Source: Bellilinea sp040754815 (lineage in GTDB: Bacteria > Chloroflexota > Anaerolineae > Anaerolineales > Anaerolineaceae). Taken from it: a stretch of 64,000 nucleotides of DNA. Each line of letters starts with the position of its first letter. The stretch's first letter is position 1. The position numbers and the translations under genes are program-made. Below, in pieces: positions 25,660-33,632 of the stretch. Where the stretch lies: contig JBFMBX010000012.1 in assembly GCA_040754815.1 (NCBI GenBank), forward strand, positions 3,949-67,948, given 5' to 3'. A model generated the notes under the pieces. That model ran no database searches, was not told where the DNA came from, and saw only the letters and a list, made by a program, of their open reading frames with translations.

Positions 25660-26334
25660 TTATTCGCTGACCAGCACATCCCACTGGTCGTTGAACCAGA
25701 CCAGCAACTCGTTGTCCCTCAGCATCGAAGGAGTTACTGCGCCAAAGGCAAAGGTGATGTGGTGGTCGTTGGTGTCCTCGAAGGGGGAAAACAGCCACAT
25801 ATTGAACGAAAGACGGGAGAAACCGAAGTCTTCCTCGGCGGTTTTGAGCGGTTTGCCCCAGCCGTGAAACAGGCGGAAGTCGGTCATCAACGGGTCAACC
25901 GCCGTAAACAGAGCGCAACGAGTGTTATCGGCAAAGATGGACACGGTGTTGACAGGTAATTTTGCCCGATAAAACGCCAGCAGGTCGTCCACAAAGTAGA
26001 ACACGGGGCGTTCGAGGATGTCCTCTTCGCTTTCCACTTCGGCATATTTGCTTCTGGACGGCAGGCGCATTTCGATGTCGTTTTTATCTTCCAGCGTGGC
26101 AATGTGATTGGGATGACCCCGCAGCCAGGCCCAGTCGTCTTTGCGGTTTTCCTGCATGACCGTCAGGTAGTAATCGGCCTGCTTTGGCGGAATACCCTCG
26201 GCGATGCGGCGGAAGAAGTCCATGGCGCGGTAGTATCCGCCGACATAGATGATGTTGCCGGTGCGTTTGGGTTTGGAAAGGTCGAATTCCAGCGGCAGAT
26301 TGGCGTAACGGAGATGACCAAGAGAAATTTTCAT
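25660..26334 (-). CDS. Hypothetical 224-residue protein
   Basis: This is a soluble protein with no signal peptide or membrane helix. Segments such as GNIIYVGGYYRAMDFFRRIA, IFADNTRCALFTAVDPLMTD and FGFSRLSFNMWLFSPFEDTN are distinctive, but I do not recognise a family. GGGGGT lies eight bases before the ATG. It precedes the aldo/keto reductase on the same strand, separated by the 15-bp hairpin. Base composition is more AT-rich than most neighbours, so recent acquisition is possible. Confidence 0.65.
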   Translation of the reverse strand: MKISLGHLRYANLPLEFDLSKPKRTGNIIYVGGYYRAMDFFRRIAEGIPPKQADYYLTVMQENRKDDWAWLRGHPNHIATLEDKNDIEMRLPSRSKYAEVESEEDILERPVFYFVDDLLAFYRAKLPVNTVSIFADNTRCALFTAVDPLMTDFRLFHGWGKPLKTAEEDFGFSRLSFNMWLFSPFEDTNDHHITFAFGAVTPSMLRDNELLVWFNDQWDVLVSE

Positions 26335-26633
26335 CGTTCTACCCCCGCAGATGAGTGGAATGTAAACCGCTCAATATCTTACCACAAAAGTATTGTATTC
26401 GTTAGTTAAGATCAGGCTGCCGGCTGCCGAAACCTGCACGCTGCTGCGGCCACGAGGACAACATTCAGTCAATGCAAACGTCCCTGAGTCTGACCCTACT
26501 TCCTCATCCGATCCGAATGGGGTAATGGGCGAATGACTTTGAGCCATAGCCCCTTGCGGCAATTGAGCAGCTGCTTATTTTAGGCGTATTTCAGTTGATT
26601 TTTGGTAGAATCATAGGCAAACAGGAGGGTGAA

Positions 26634-27878
26634 ATGGAAAGTTCTTCGCTTGAAAGCCTTGTGGTTTTTCTCATCTTGATGGTGTTTTTTTTCTTGATCC
26701 TCTTTGTGGTGGTGGCGGCAATTCTGTTCTGGCAAATGCGCAAACTGCGTGCAGATCCGGGCGCGCCCAACGATCTGGCGGCTCAGCTGGCAGTGTTGGA
26801 TCAGAAGTTATCGCGGATTGAGCCGCTTTCGCAAACGATTGGGCTGGTTCAAGCCGAGATGAGCGCGTTGAAGGAGCGCCTCGTCAGCGTGGAGCAGAAC
26901 CAGTCCTTCTCCAAACAGGACGTGGATCGTTTCAAGCAAGATACCCTTTCTTCCTTATCCGAAATTCGCACGATTGCTTCTTCGCTTTCTACGGCGACAA
27001 ATGTAGTGCGGAATGAATTAACCCAATTAGCCGAGATTCGTACGATTGCCGCTTCGCTCTCTACAGCGACCAATGCGGTGCAGAGTGAATTATCGCAGAC
27101 CAGAAATAACCTGACCGAACTGCAAACCTTTCTTCACAATCAGAAACAGATTGAACAGCAGACGGCCGCTTCCATCCGCCGGTTGGAAATGATCATTGCC
27201 GGCACGCAAACCAAAGGTGCCGCCGGTGAGAATATTCTCAAGGTGATTTTTGACAAGCTGCCCTCTGAATGGCAGGTACGCAATGCCACCATTGACGGTA
27301 AACCGGTTGAACTTGCTCTGAAATTGCCCAACAACCTGCTGCTGCCGATTGACAGCAAGTGGCCGGCAACCGATTTGATGGAGAAGTACCTTAAAGAAGA
27401 GGACGTTCAAAAGAAGCAGCAGCTGCAAAGAGATATTGAAAAAGCAGTTTTGGACAAAGCCAAAGAAGTGAAAAAGTACATCAAGCCGCAGCTGACGGTC
27501 AATTTTGGCATTGTGGTCATCCCCGATGCCATTTATGAGATCAGCGCAGCCGTTGCCCCGGATGTCTTCCGGGAGAACATTGTCCTCTTGAGCTACAGCT
27601 TGTTCCTGCCGTACCTGCTGCTAGTCTTTCAGACCATTTTGCGAACTAGTCAGAGCATTGATCTGCAAAAACTGGATGAGTACTTGGACTCGATAGACAA
27701 AGGGATTGAAAAACTTCAAGAAGAACTCAACGGGCGGTTCTCCAAAGCGATGACCATGATGGGTAACTCCCGCGACGAAATGCAGGGCATCCTGAGCAAG
27801 ATGGGCAATAGCCTGTATTCGTTGAAAACCAGTCAATTGTCGGCAGCGGCTTTGCCCTCCGGTGAAGAATCGGTTTGA
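26634..27878 (+). CDS. rmuC: RmuC-family DNA recombination protein, membrane-anchored
   Basis: The start is ATG 26634, with a perfect AGGAGG five bases upstream; an earlier in-frame ATG at 26595 lacks this. The 414-residue protein has one N-terminal transmembrane helix (about 9-33), a long coiled coil (45-175), then the RmuC nuclease-like domain with KGAAGENILKVIFDKLPSEW, LPIDSKWPATDLMEKYL and VVIPDAIYEISA. RmuC limits DNA inversions at short inverted repeats. Within the coiled coil, EIRTIASSLSTATNVV recurs 23 residues later as EIRTIAASLSTATNAV, a recent internal duplication. Confidence 0.88.
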   Translation: MESSSLESLVVFLILMVFFFLILFVVVAAILFWQMRKLRADPGAPNDLAAQLAVLDQKLSRIEPLSQTIGLVQAEMSALKERLVSVEQNQSFSKQDVDRFKQDTLSSLSEIRTIASSLSTATNVVRNELTQLAEIRTIAASLSTATNAVQSELSQTRNNLTELQTFLHNQKQIEQQTAASIRRLEMIIAGTQTKGAAGENILKVIFDKLPSEWQVRNATIDGKPVELALKLPNNLLLPIDSKWPATDLMEKYLKEEDVQKKQQLQRDIEKAVLDKAKEVKKYIKPQLTVNFGIVVIPDAIYEISAAVAPDVFRENIVLLSYSLFLPYLLLVFQTILRTSQSIDLQKLDEYLDSIDKGIEKLQEELNGRFSKAMTMMGNSRDEMQGILSKMGNSLYSLKTSQLSAAALPSGEESV

Positions 27879-27933
27879 AAGATGAGAGATGCACCGTTTG
27901 GGTGTTAGGCAGTTGCGCCACGCCGGGGCATGG

Positions 27934-27939
27934 TAGAAT
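27934..27939 (+). promoter_or_regulatory. Leaderless-type -10 box of the alpha/beta hydrolase gene
   Basis: TAGAAT ends six bases before the ATG at 27946; no SD is present. Confidence 0.5.
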
Positions 27940-27945
27940 CAACCC

Positions 27946-28854
27946 ATGCCGGTCATCGTCCTGCTGCTGATTCTGCTCATTTTCCTGCTGGCGGTTGCCG
28001 CCGTGCTGACCCGCCGGGCTGTTTACCCCTCCCGCTTCCCCTACCTGAAAACCTATCAAATCGAAGTCGAACGCGGCTACCTGCGCGAAAGCGATTACTG
28101 GACGTGGGAAAAGCAGGAAATTACCCTGACCTCACCCTACGGCTACCGGCTGAGCGCCACCTACTTCCCCCTGCCCGGCGCGGAGCGCACCGTGGTGCTG
28201 GTGCATGGCATCACCTACACCCGGCTGGGATGCCTCAAACACCTGCCCCTCTTCCGGCGGCTCGGTTTCAATGTGCTGATTTACGACCAGCGTTACCACG
28301 GGCTGAGCGGCGGCCAGAACTGCACGTTTGGCTTTTACGAACGCCATGACCTGCGCACGGTGCTGGATTGGGCGCTGGCACACCTGCCGCCCGGCGGCTG
28401 GGTTGGGACGATGGGCGAATCGCTCGGCGCGGCGGTCTGCCTGCAGCACGCCGCCGTTGACCCGCGCCCGGCTTTTGTCATTGCCGACTGCCCCTTTGCC
28501 GACCTGAACGACCTGCTCCGCCTGCGCCTGCGCTGCGATGCCGGTCTGCCATCTTTTCCTTTCCTGCCGCTGGCCAGCCTGATTGCCCGCCTGCAGGCCG
28601 GTTTCTGGTTCGGGCAGGTTTCACCGGTGCGTGATATGCACCGCCTGACCATGCCGGTATTGTTGATTCACGGCCAGCAGGATGATTACATCCCCCCGCA
28701 GCACAGCCGGCGGCTTTACGATGCCAAACGCCGCGGCCTGCGCCGCCTGTACCTTGCGCCGGCGGCCGGCCACGCCGAAAGTTACGGCAGCAACCCCTCC
28801 GAATATGAACGGGTCATCGCCGAATTTTTGAACGAATGCGGCGTGCTGGGCTGA
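27946..28854 (+). CDS. Membrane-anchored alpha/beta hydrolase
   Basis: The 302-residue protein has one N-terminal membrane helix (about 2-22) and an alpha/beta-hydrolase fold. The oxyanion motif is VVLVHGITYTR, the nucleophile Ser lies in GTMGESLGAAVCL, the acid is Asp in IHGQQDDYIPPQ, and the His is in APAAGHAESYG. It belongs to the serine aminopeptidase/BAAT-like branch of lipases and peptidases seen with N-terminal anchors. The substrate is unknown. Confidence 0.87.
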   Translation: MPVIVLLLILLIFLLAVAAVLTRRAVYPSRFPYLKTYQIEVERGYLRESDYWTWEKQEITLTSPYGYRLSATYFPLPGAERTVVLVHGITYTRLGCLKHLPLFRRLGFNVLIYDQRYHGLSGGQNCTFGFYERHDLRTVLDWALAHLPPGGWVGTMGESLGAAVCLQHAAVDPRPAFVIADCPFADLNDLLRLRLRCDAGLPSFPFLPLASLIARLQAGFWFGQVSPVRDMHRLTMPVLLIHGQQDDYIPPQHSRRLYDAKRRGLRRLYLAPAAGHAESYGSNPSEYERVIAEFLNECGVLG

Positions 28855-28861
28855 GCATCCA

Positions 28862-29060
28862 TTAACCTCATGCCGAGCGTTAGCGAAACTTGCACCGCAC
28901 TGCGTAACCTAAAGGGCAGGTGGGCATCCCCCGGCTTTGCGGGAGACCGCCACGCCGCCTGACGGCGGCTCGTGGTGACGTAAACGGTTCATGTCACCCC
29001 GAGCGAAGGCGGGGTCTCCCGCCCTGCCTGCGCTGGGGGCTTGCGATAGATTGCCGCCCC
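28862..29060. repeat. Dispersed palindromic repeat cluster, copy 3
   Basis: Contains GCGGGAGACCGCCACGCC, then GTGACGTAAACGGTTCATGT and CACCCCGAGCG (exact match to copy 2), then GGGGTCTCCCGC. It lies between the hydrolase and the HD-GYP sensor gene. The remaining 200 bases to 29258 are AT-rich and hold the promoter of that gene. Confidence 0.75.
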
Positions 29061-29202
29061 CGCCGTCAACGACGCATATCCAGAAAACAATTGAATTTCT
29101 TGCTTCCGAATCCCCGTTAAAGCGAGCGGAAAACAAAAAATTGTAAACCATCTGCAAAGACTTGTTCACACAAATTTTATGGAACTCCATTTTTAATTCT
29201 CT

Positions 29203-29247
29203 TATAATGGAAATGGTCGTTCTAACAACATTGATACTGTTGGAACG
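29203..29247 (+). promoter_or_regulatory. Promoter -10 and inverted repeat before the HD-GYP sensor gene
   Basis: TATAAT (29203-29208) is followed by CGTTCTAACA (29218-29227) and TGTTGGAACG (29238-29247), an inverted repeat with nine of ten positions pairing, ten bases apart, ending just before the start codon. It could be an operator or a leader hairpin covering GGAACGG, the only SD candidate. Confidence 0.5.
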
Positions 29248-29258
29248 GTGAAAACACA

Positions 29259-32200
29259 ATGCAGGGGAATATCTTTCTCACTCTCATTCAAAATGTTGCC
29301 TTACTGCTGGCAACCCTGTTGATTTTCGACCTGCTCATCCGCCGTGAGGATATTCGCAACTGGCGGGCGAGGCAGGTGCTTTCCGGTTTGTTCCTCGGCG
29401 GCGCGGGCATTTTGTTGATGTCCACGCCGTGGACGTTTGCCGAAGGAATCATCTTCGATACGCGCTCGGTGCTGATCAGCACCGCAGGGCTGTTCTTTGG
29501 GGTCATACCCACCCTCATCGGGATGGTCATCACCGCTGCCTACCGGCTGTACCTCAGCGGGGCAGCGGCGCTGACCGGTGTGTTCGTCATCTTTGCTTCC
29601 GGCGGGCTGGGGCTGGGATGGCGCCACCTGCGCCGCCGCGAACTGGAGACCATTCCCTTCTGGCAGTTCTATCTGTTCGGGCTGATCGTTCATCTGGTCA
29701 TGCTGGCGTTGATGTTCACCCTGCCGCTACAGCGCGCGCTGGAAGTGGTGCGCACCATCAGCCTGCCGGTGCTGGTGATCTACCCGCTTGGCAATCTGGT
29801 GCTGGGCGGTCTGCTGCAAAACCGCTGGCGGCGCGAGCGGTTGTGGCGCGAAAACCAGCGTCAGATGAAGTATCTGGAAAACACGTGGCAGTTTTTCCAG
29901 CAGGAATTCCCGGCGCTGAAACCTTTTTTGCAGGCCGCGCTGGAAAAGGCGCAGGAACTGACCGGTAGCCCGTTGGGTTTTCTGTTCCTTTACGATGAAG
30001 CCAATCAGGCTATTGGCTTGAAGGTTTTCTCTCCCGGGGCGGCGGCGCGGTGCCGCAATACCCGATCCGAAGATTGTTTTGCGCTGCTTTCCGCTGGCAA
30101 CTGGCGGCAGGTGTTCGTCAGGAGAAAGCCGGTCTGGTTCAACCGCCCGACGGCGAGCGTTCAACCCGCCGGCCGGTTTCTGACGGTGCCGGCTTTTGAG
30201 GCAGGTGCAATCAGCGCGGTATTGGGTCTCGCCGGAGCCGGTGAAGATTATACGGAAGAGGATGCCCTGCGATTGTCGCTGTTCATGGACAGCGTCTGGA
30301 AGACTGTTAAACGTTTTCAAATGCAGGGGCAGATGCGCCTGCAAGCCGCTGCACTGGAATCGGCTGCCAGTGTGGTAGTCATCACCGACCGAAACGGGAC
30401 GATTGAATGGGTCAACCCGGCTTTTACCCGTACCACCGGTTATACGCTAGAAGAAGTGCGTGGTCAAAATCCGCGCATCCTCAAATCCGGCCGGCATGAG
30501 CGTGCTTTTTACGAAAACCTGTGGCAGACCATATCGAACGGCGAAGTGTGGCGTGGTGAGTTGATCAACAAGCGCAAAGACGGCAGCCTCTACATTGAAC
30601 AGGCGGTCATCTCACCGATTCTCAATGCTGAGGGAGAGATTGAACATTTTATTGCCATTAAAGAAGACATCACCGAGCGGCGCAAGGCGGAAGAAGCCGC
30701 CCGCGAAAGCGAACAGCGCTTTGCGCTGATGGCCGAAGCCGCGCCGGTGATGATCTGGATGACGAACGCCAATGGAACGGATGGCTACGTTAACCGCGCC
30801 TGGCGCGAATTTATGGGCTGCGGGGAAACAGACGACCTGAACCGGGTTTGGGAAGAGCGCATTCACCCGAACGAACGGGAAGCGCTCATCCAGACATACC
30901 AGCAATGTGTGCAGTCGCACCTGCCGTTCATTGCCGAATATCGCCTGCGCCGCGCCGATGGCGAGTACCGCTGGGTCAGCGATCACGGCGAGCCTCGTTT
31001 TTCGGCTTCCGGTGAATTTTTGGGCATGATCGGCGTGTTTTATGATATCACCGAGCAGCGCCGGCAAAGCGCGCTGCTGGCCGCCATCACCGCCATCAAT
31101 CAGGCGCTTGCCCGCGCCATCCACCCGCAGGATATGTTCGACCGCATCGTTCGCGAAGTCACCCGCCTGCTGGAGGTGGACGCCGCCCTGCTGGAATTGA
31201 GCGACCCCGACACGAACCGCATCGAGGTGGTCGCCGCGAGCGGCTGCTGGCAGCCCCTGAAAGGCAAAACGCAGACCCCGCTGGAAAACATCCGCCAGCG
31301 GGTGCTGGCCGACGGCAGGGTATATGTGGAAAATCACTTTGGCAACAGCCCGGAGAAAGGTGTGCCGGCGCCGGCGTGCGGGTGCCGGGCAGTGGCCAGC
31401 GTGCCGCTGGAAGTGGACTATCAGACTCTTGGGGTGTTGACAGTGGGCAGTTATCAGGCCATTTCCACAGAAAAAGTGGAAATGTTGAAAGGCATTGCCG
31501 AAGTGATCGCCGGGGTGATCTACCGCGATGAACTGTACCGGCGCATCGAGCAAAACGCCGCCCGGCTGGGTTCGCTACGCATTATTGACGGCTCGATCAT
31601 CGAAGGGCAGGATCTGAAAACCGTGCTGCGTATCGTGCTGGAACAGACCACCCACCGGCTGAAAATGGATGCCGGGGCTATCTTCCTGTTCAATGCCAAA
31701 AACTCCATGCTGGAACCTGCCGCCGATTACGGTTTCAGGACGCGGGGAATCGAAACCACACTGCGACTGGGGCAGAGCCATGCAGGGGAATGTGCGCTGC
31801 GCCGGCAGATATTTACGTACAGCCCACTATCCGACTTTGCCGGCGAGATCATGCCTTATCTCATTGAAGAAGAACAATTTGAATTTCAGGCGGTTGCGCC
31901 GCTGGTTGCCAAAGGCGACCTGATCGGCGTGATGGAGATGTTCGCCCGCCATCCATTCCAGCCCGGCGATGAATGGTTGAAGGATTTGCAGACTTTTGCC
32001 AATCAGGCGGCGATCGCCATCCACAGCATCCTCAACTTCGAGGCCTTGCAGCGGACCAACCGCGAACTGCAGGCCGCCTACGAGGCCACCATTGAGGGCT
32101 GGTCGCGCGCCATGGATCTGCGCGATCAGGAAACGGAGAATCACACCCAGCGGGTGACCGAACTCACCCTGCGGCTGGCGCAGATGCTGGGCATCAACGA

Positions 32201-32639
32201 TGAGCGGCTGATTCACATGCGGCGCGGGGCGCTGCTGCATGATATCGGCAAATTGGGCATACCGGATTCGATTTTGCTGAAAGCCGAAAAATTGACCGAC
32301 GAAGAGTGGGCACTCATGCGCCAGCATCCGGTTTATGCCTATCAGATGCTGTACCCCATCGAATATCTGCGCCCGGCCATTGAAATCCCCTACTGCCATC
32401 ACGAAAAGTGGGACGGAACGGGTTACCCGCGCGGCCTGAAAGGGGAGGAAATTCCGCTGGCGGCGCGCATCTTTGCCGTGGTGGACGTGTTCGATGCGCT
32501 GACCTCTGACCGGCCTTACCGTCCGGCGTGGAGTATCCGCGATGCGCTGGCATATATTAGAGATCAGAGCGGCAGTCACTTTGACCCGCAGGTGGTAGAG
32601 GCCTTTTTGCAGATTTACGGCACCGGCTCGTTTACGTAA
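29259..32639 (+). CDS. Multi-sensor c-di-GMP phosphodiesterase (5TM-LYT, GAF, PAS, PAS, GAF, GAF, HD-GYP)
   Basis: This 1126-residue protein begins with a LytS-type five-helix membrane sensor (about 1-190). Then come a GAF-like domain (210-350), two PAS/PAC units (SAASVVVITDRNGTIEWVNP; AAPVMIWMTNANGTDGYVNR), two GAF domains (about 610-780 and 790-930) and a C-terminal HD-GYP domain (about 955-1120). The HD-GYP part has HDIGKLGIPDSILLK and HHEKWDGTGYPRGLKGEEIP, so the catalytic residues are intact. It should degrade c-di-GMP in response to several signals. It is transcribed alone. Confidence 0.93.
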   Translation: MQGNIFLTLIQNVALLLATLLIFDLLIRREDIRNWRARQVLSGLFLGGAGILLMSTPWTFAEGIIFDTRSVLISTAGLFFGVIPTLIGMVITAAYRLYLSGAAALTGVFVIFASGGLGLGWRHLRRRELETIPFWQFYLFGLIVHLVMLALMFTLPLQRALEVVRTISLPVLVIYPLGNLVLGGLLQNRWRRERLWRENQRQMKYLENTWQFFQQEFPALKPFLQAALEKAQELTGSPLGFLFLYDEANQAIGLKVFSPGAAARCRNTRSEDCFALLSAGNWRQVFVRRKPVWFNRPTASVQPAGRFLTVPAFEAGAISAVLGLAGAGEDYTEEDALRLSLFMDSVWKTVKRFQMQGQMRLQAAALESAASVVVITDRNGTIEWVNPAFTRTTGYTLEEVRGQNPRILKSGRHERAFYENLWQTISNGEVWRGELINKRKDGSLYIEQAVISPILNAEGEIEHFIAIKEDITERRKAEEAARESEQRFALMAEAAPVMIWMTNANGTDGYVNRAWREFMGCGETDDLNRVWEERIHPNEREALIQTYQQCVQSHLPFIAEYRLRRADGEYRWVSDHGEPRFSASGEFLGMIGVFYDITEQRRQSALLAAITAINQALARAIHPQDMFDRIVREVTRLLEVDAALLELSDPDTNRIEVVAASGCWQPLKGKTQTPLENIRQRVLADGRVYVENHFGNSPEKGVPAPACGCRAVASVPLEVDYQTLGVLTVGSYQAISTEKVEMLKGIAEVIAGVIYRDELYRRIEQNAARLGSLRIIDGSIIEGQDLKTVLRIVLEQTTHRLKMDAGAIFLFNAKNSMLEPAADYGFRTRGIETTLRLGQSHAGECALRRQIFTYSPLSDFAGEIMPYLIEEEQFEFQAVAPLVAKGDLIGVMEMFARHPFQPGDEWLKDLQTFANQAAIAIHSILNFEALQRTNRELQAAYEATIEGWSRAMDLRDQETENHTQRVTELTLRLAQMLGINDERLIHMRRGALLHDIGKLGIPDSILLKAEKLTDEEWALMRQHPVYAYQMLYPIEYLRPAIEIPYCHHEKWDGTGYPRGLKGEEIPLAARIFAVVDVFDALTSDRPYRPAWSIRDALAYIRDQSGSHFDPQVVEAFLQIYGTGSFT

Positions 32640-32691
32640 GGAACAGGTGAGTTCGGGGAAAGAAAACGTCCTTCGCTTCGCGCGGTTTTTG

Positions 32692-33065
32692 TCACCGCGA
32701 GCGAGCGCAGGCGGCGTGGCAATCTCCCGGCTGGCCGCTGCGGAGGCAGTACGGGAGACCCCTCGCTGGCGCTCGGGGTGACATTAAGCCGTTTGCGTCA
32801 TTGCGAGCCGCCGCAGGCGGCTTGGCAATCTCCCGCGAGGCCTTTCTAAAAGCAAGGGGGGAGACCCCTCGCTTTGCTCGGGGTGACATATCCCCGTTTG
32901 CGTCATTGCGAGCCGCCGCAGGCGGCGCGGCAATCTCCCGCAAAACCGTTGCGGGGGTAGGGCGGGAGATTCCCACCTGCACTGCACCGAACGCAGTGAG
33001 GTGCAAGTGTCGCTGGCGCTCGGGGTGACATTAACTCAGGTGCAGGTGCCGCTGAGGCTCGCGCT
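32692..33065. repeat. Dispersed palindromic repeat cluster, copy 4 (largest)
   Basis: At least three tandem modules of GTCATTGCGAGCCGCCGCAG with GGCAATCTCCCGC, alternating with inverted GGGAGACCCCTCGC...GCTCGGGGTGACAT modules, and a final CACCTGCACTGCACCGAACG segment that resembles copy 1. It separates two convergent genes (HD-GYP sensor and UPF0316). The frames open across it are repeat artefacts. Confidence 0.8.
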
Positions 33066-33089
33066 GATGTCAGGCGGCTCCCGCTTGGC

Positions 33090-33617
33090 TTATGCCCGCC
33101 AGAAACCGCGCCGGATGGGACGCACGTCCTCGGCAGTGACGAAAGCCTCGTGGTCGGCTTCCAGAATCAGGGTTTCGACTTCATCCAGTTTACGGCGCAC
33201 CACATCCACATGCAGCAGAGTGACCGTGCCGGTCATGCCCCGCCCGGAAACTTCGGTCACGGCGTAGCCGTTCTTGCGCAGGATTTCGGCAATTGCCGCC
33301 CCGCGCGAGGGGCTGACAATCGTCAGGTGGATGTGGCCGATGGCCAGCCGTTCTTCGATGAACATGCCCACCACGTTGCCGGTGGCAAAACCGGCAGCGT
33401 AGCCGATCACGCTCAGCGGGTTTTTCAGGTTGGAAAGTACCGTGCTGATGGCGATCACGAAAATCAGCGACTGCATGAAGCCGAGAATCCAGGCCAGTTT
33501 TTTGCGGCCGCGCACCACAAACAGCACGCGGATGGTATCCAGAGTCATATCGCAGACTCGCAGGGCAAAAATGCCCAGCATGATTAAGAATGCCTGACCG
33601 CTGAAATCCAGTTCCAT
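33090..33617 (-). CDS. UPF0316/DUF2179 family membrane protein
   Basis: The 175-residue protein has three N-terminal membrane helices (FLIMLGIFALRVCDMTLDTI, then ILGFMQSLIFVIAISTVL, then VIGYAAGFATGNVVGMFIEE) and a C-terminal DUF2179-like soluble domain (about 100-170). The pattern matches UPF0316 (YebE-type) proteins of unknown function. GAGGGG lies seven bases before the ATG. It begins 15 bases after the glucan phosphorylase stop codon, so the two share a transcript. Confidence 0.85.
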   Translation of the reverse strand: MELDFSGQAFLIMLGIFALRVCDMTLDTIRVLFVVRGRKKLAWILGFMQSLIFVIAISTVLSNLKNPLSVIGYAAGFATGNVVGMFIEERLAIGHIHLTIVSPSRGAAIAEILRKNGYAVTEVSGRGMTGTVTLLHVDVVRRKLDEVETLILEADHEAFVTAEDVRPIRRGFWRA

Positions 33618-33632
33618 AATTTCCCCTCTTTT

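Noticed and set aside
26335..26594. Possible extra gene between the 224-residue protein and rmuC
   Set aside because: Only short frames without an SD; I see nothing but a possible promoter box TAGAAT before rmuC.
32692..33006. 104-codon minus-strand frame
   Set aside because: Lies wholly in the repeat cluster; its amino acid pattern repeats because the DNA does.
32692..33065. Possible CRISPR array
   Set aside because: Repeats are palindromic modules in both orientations with variable spacing, no regular unique spacers and no cas genes nearby.
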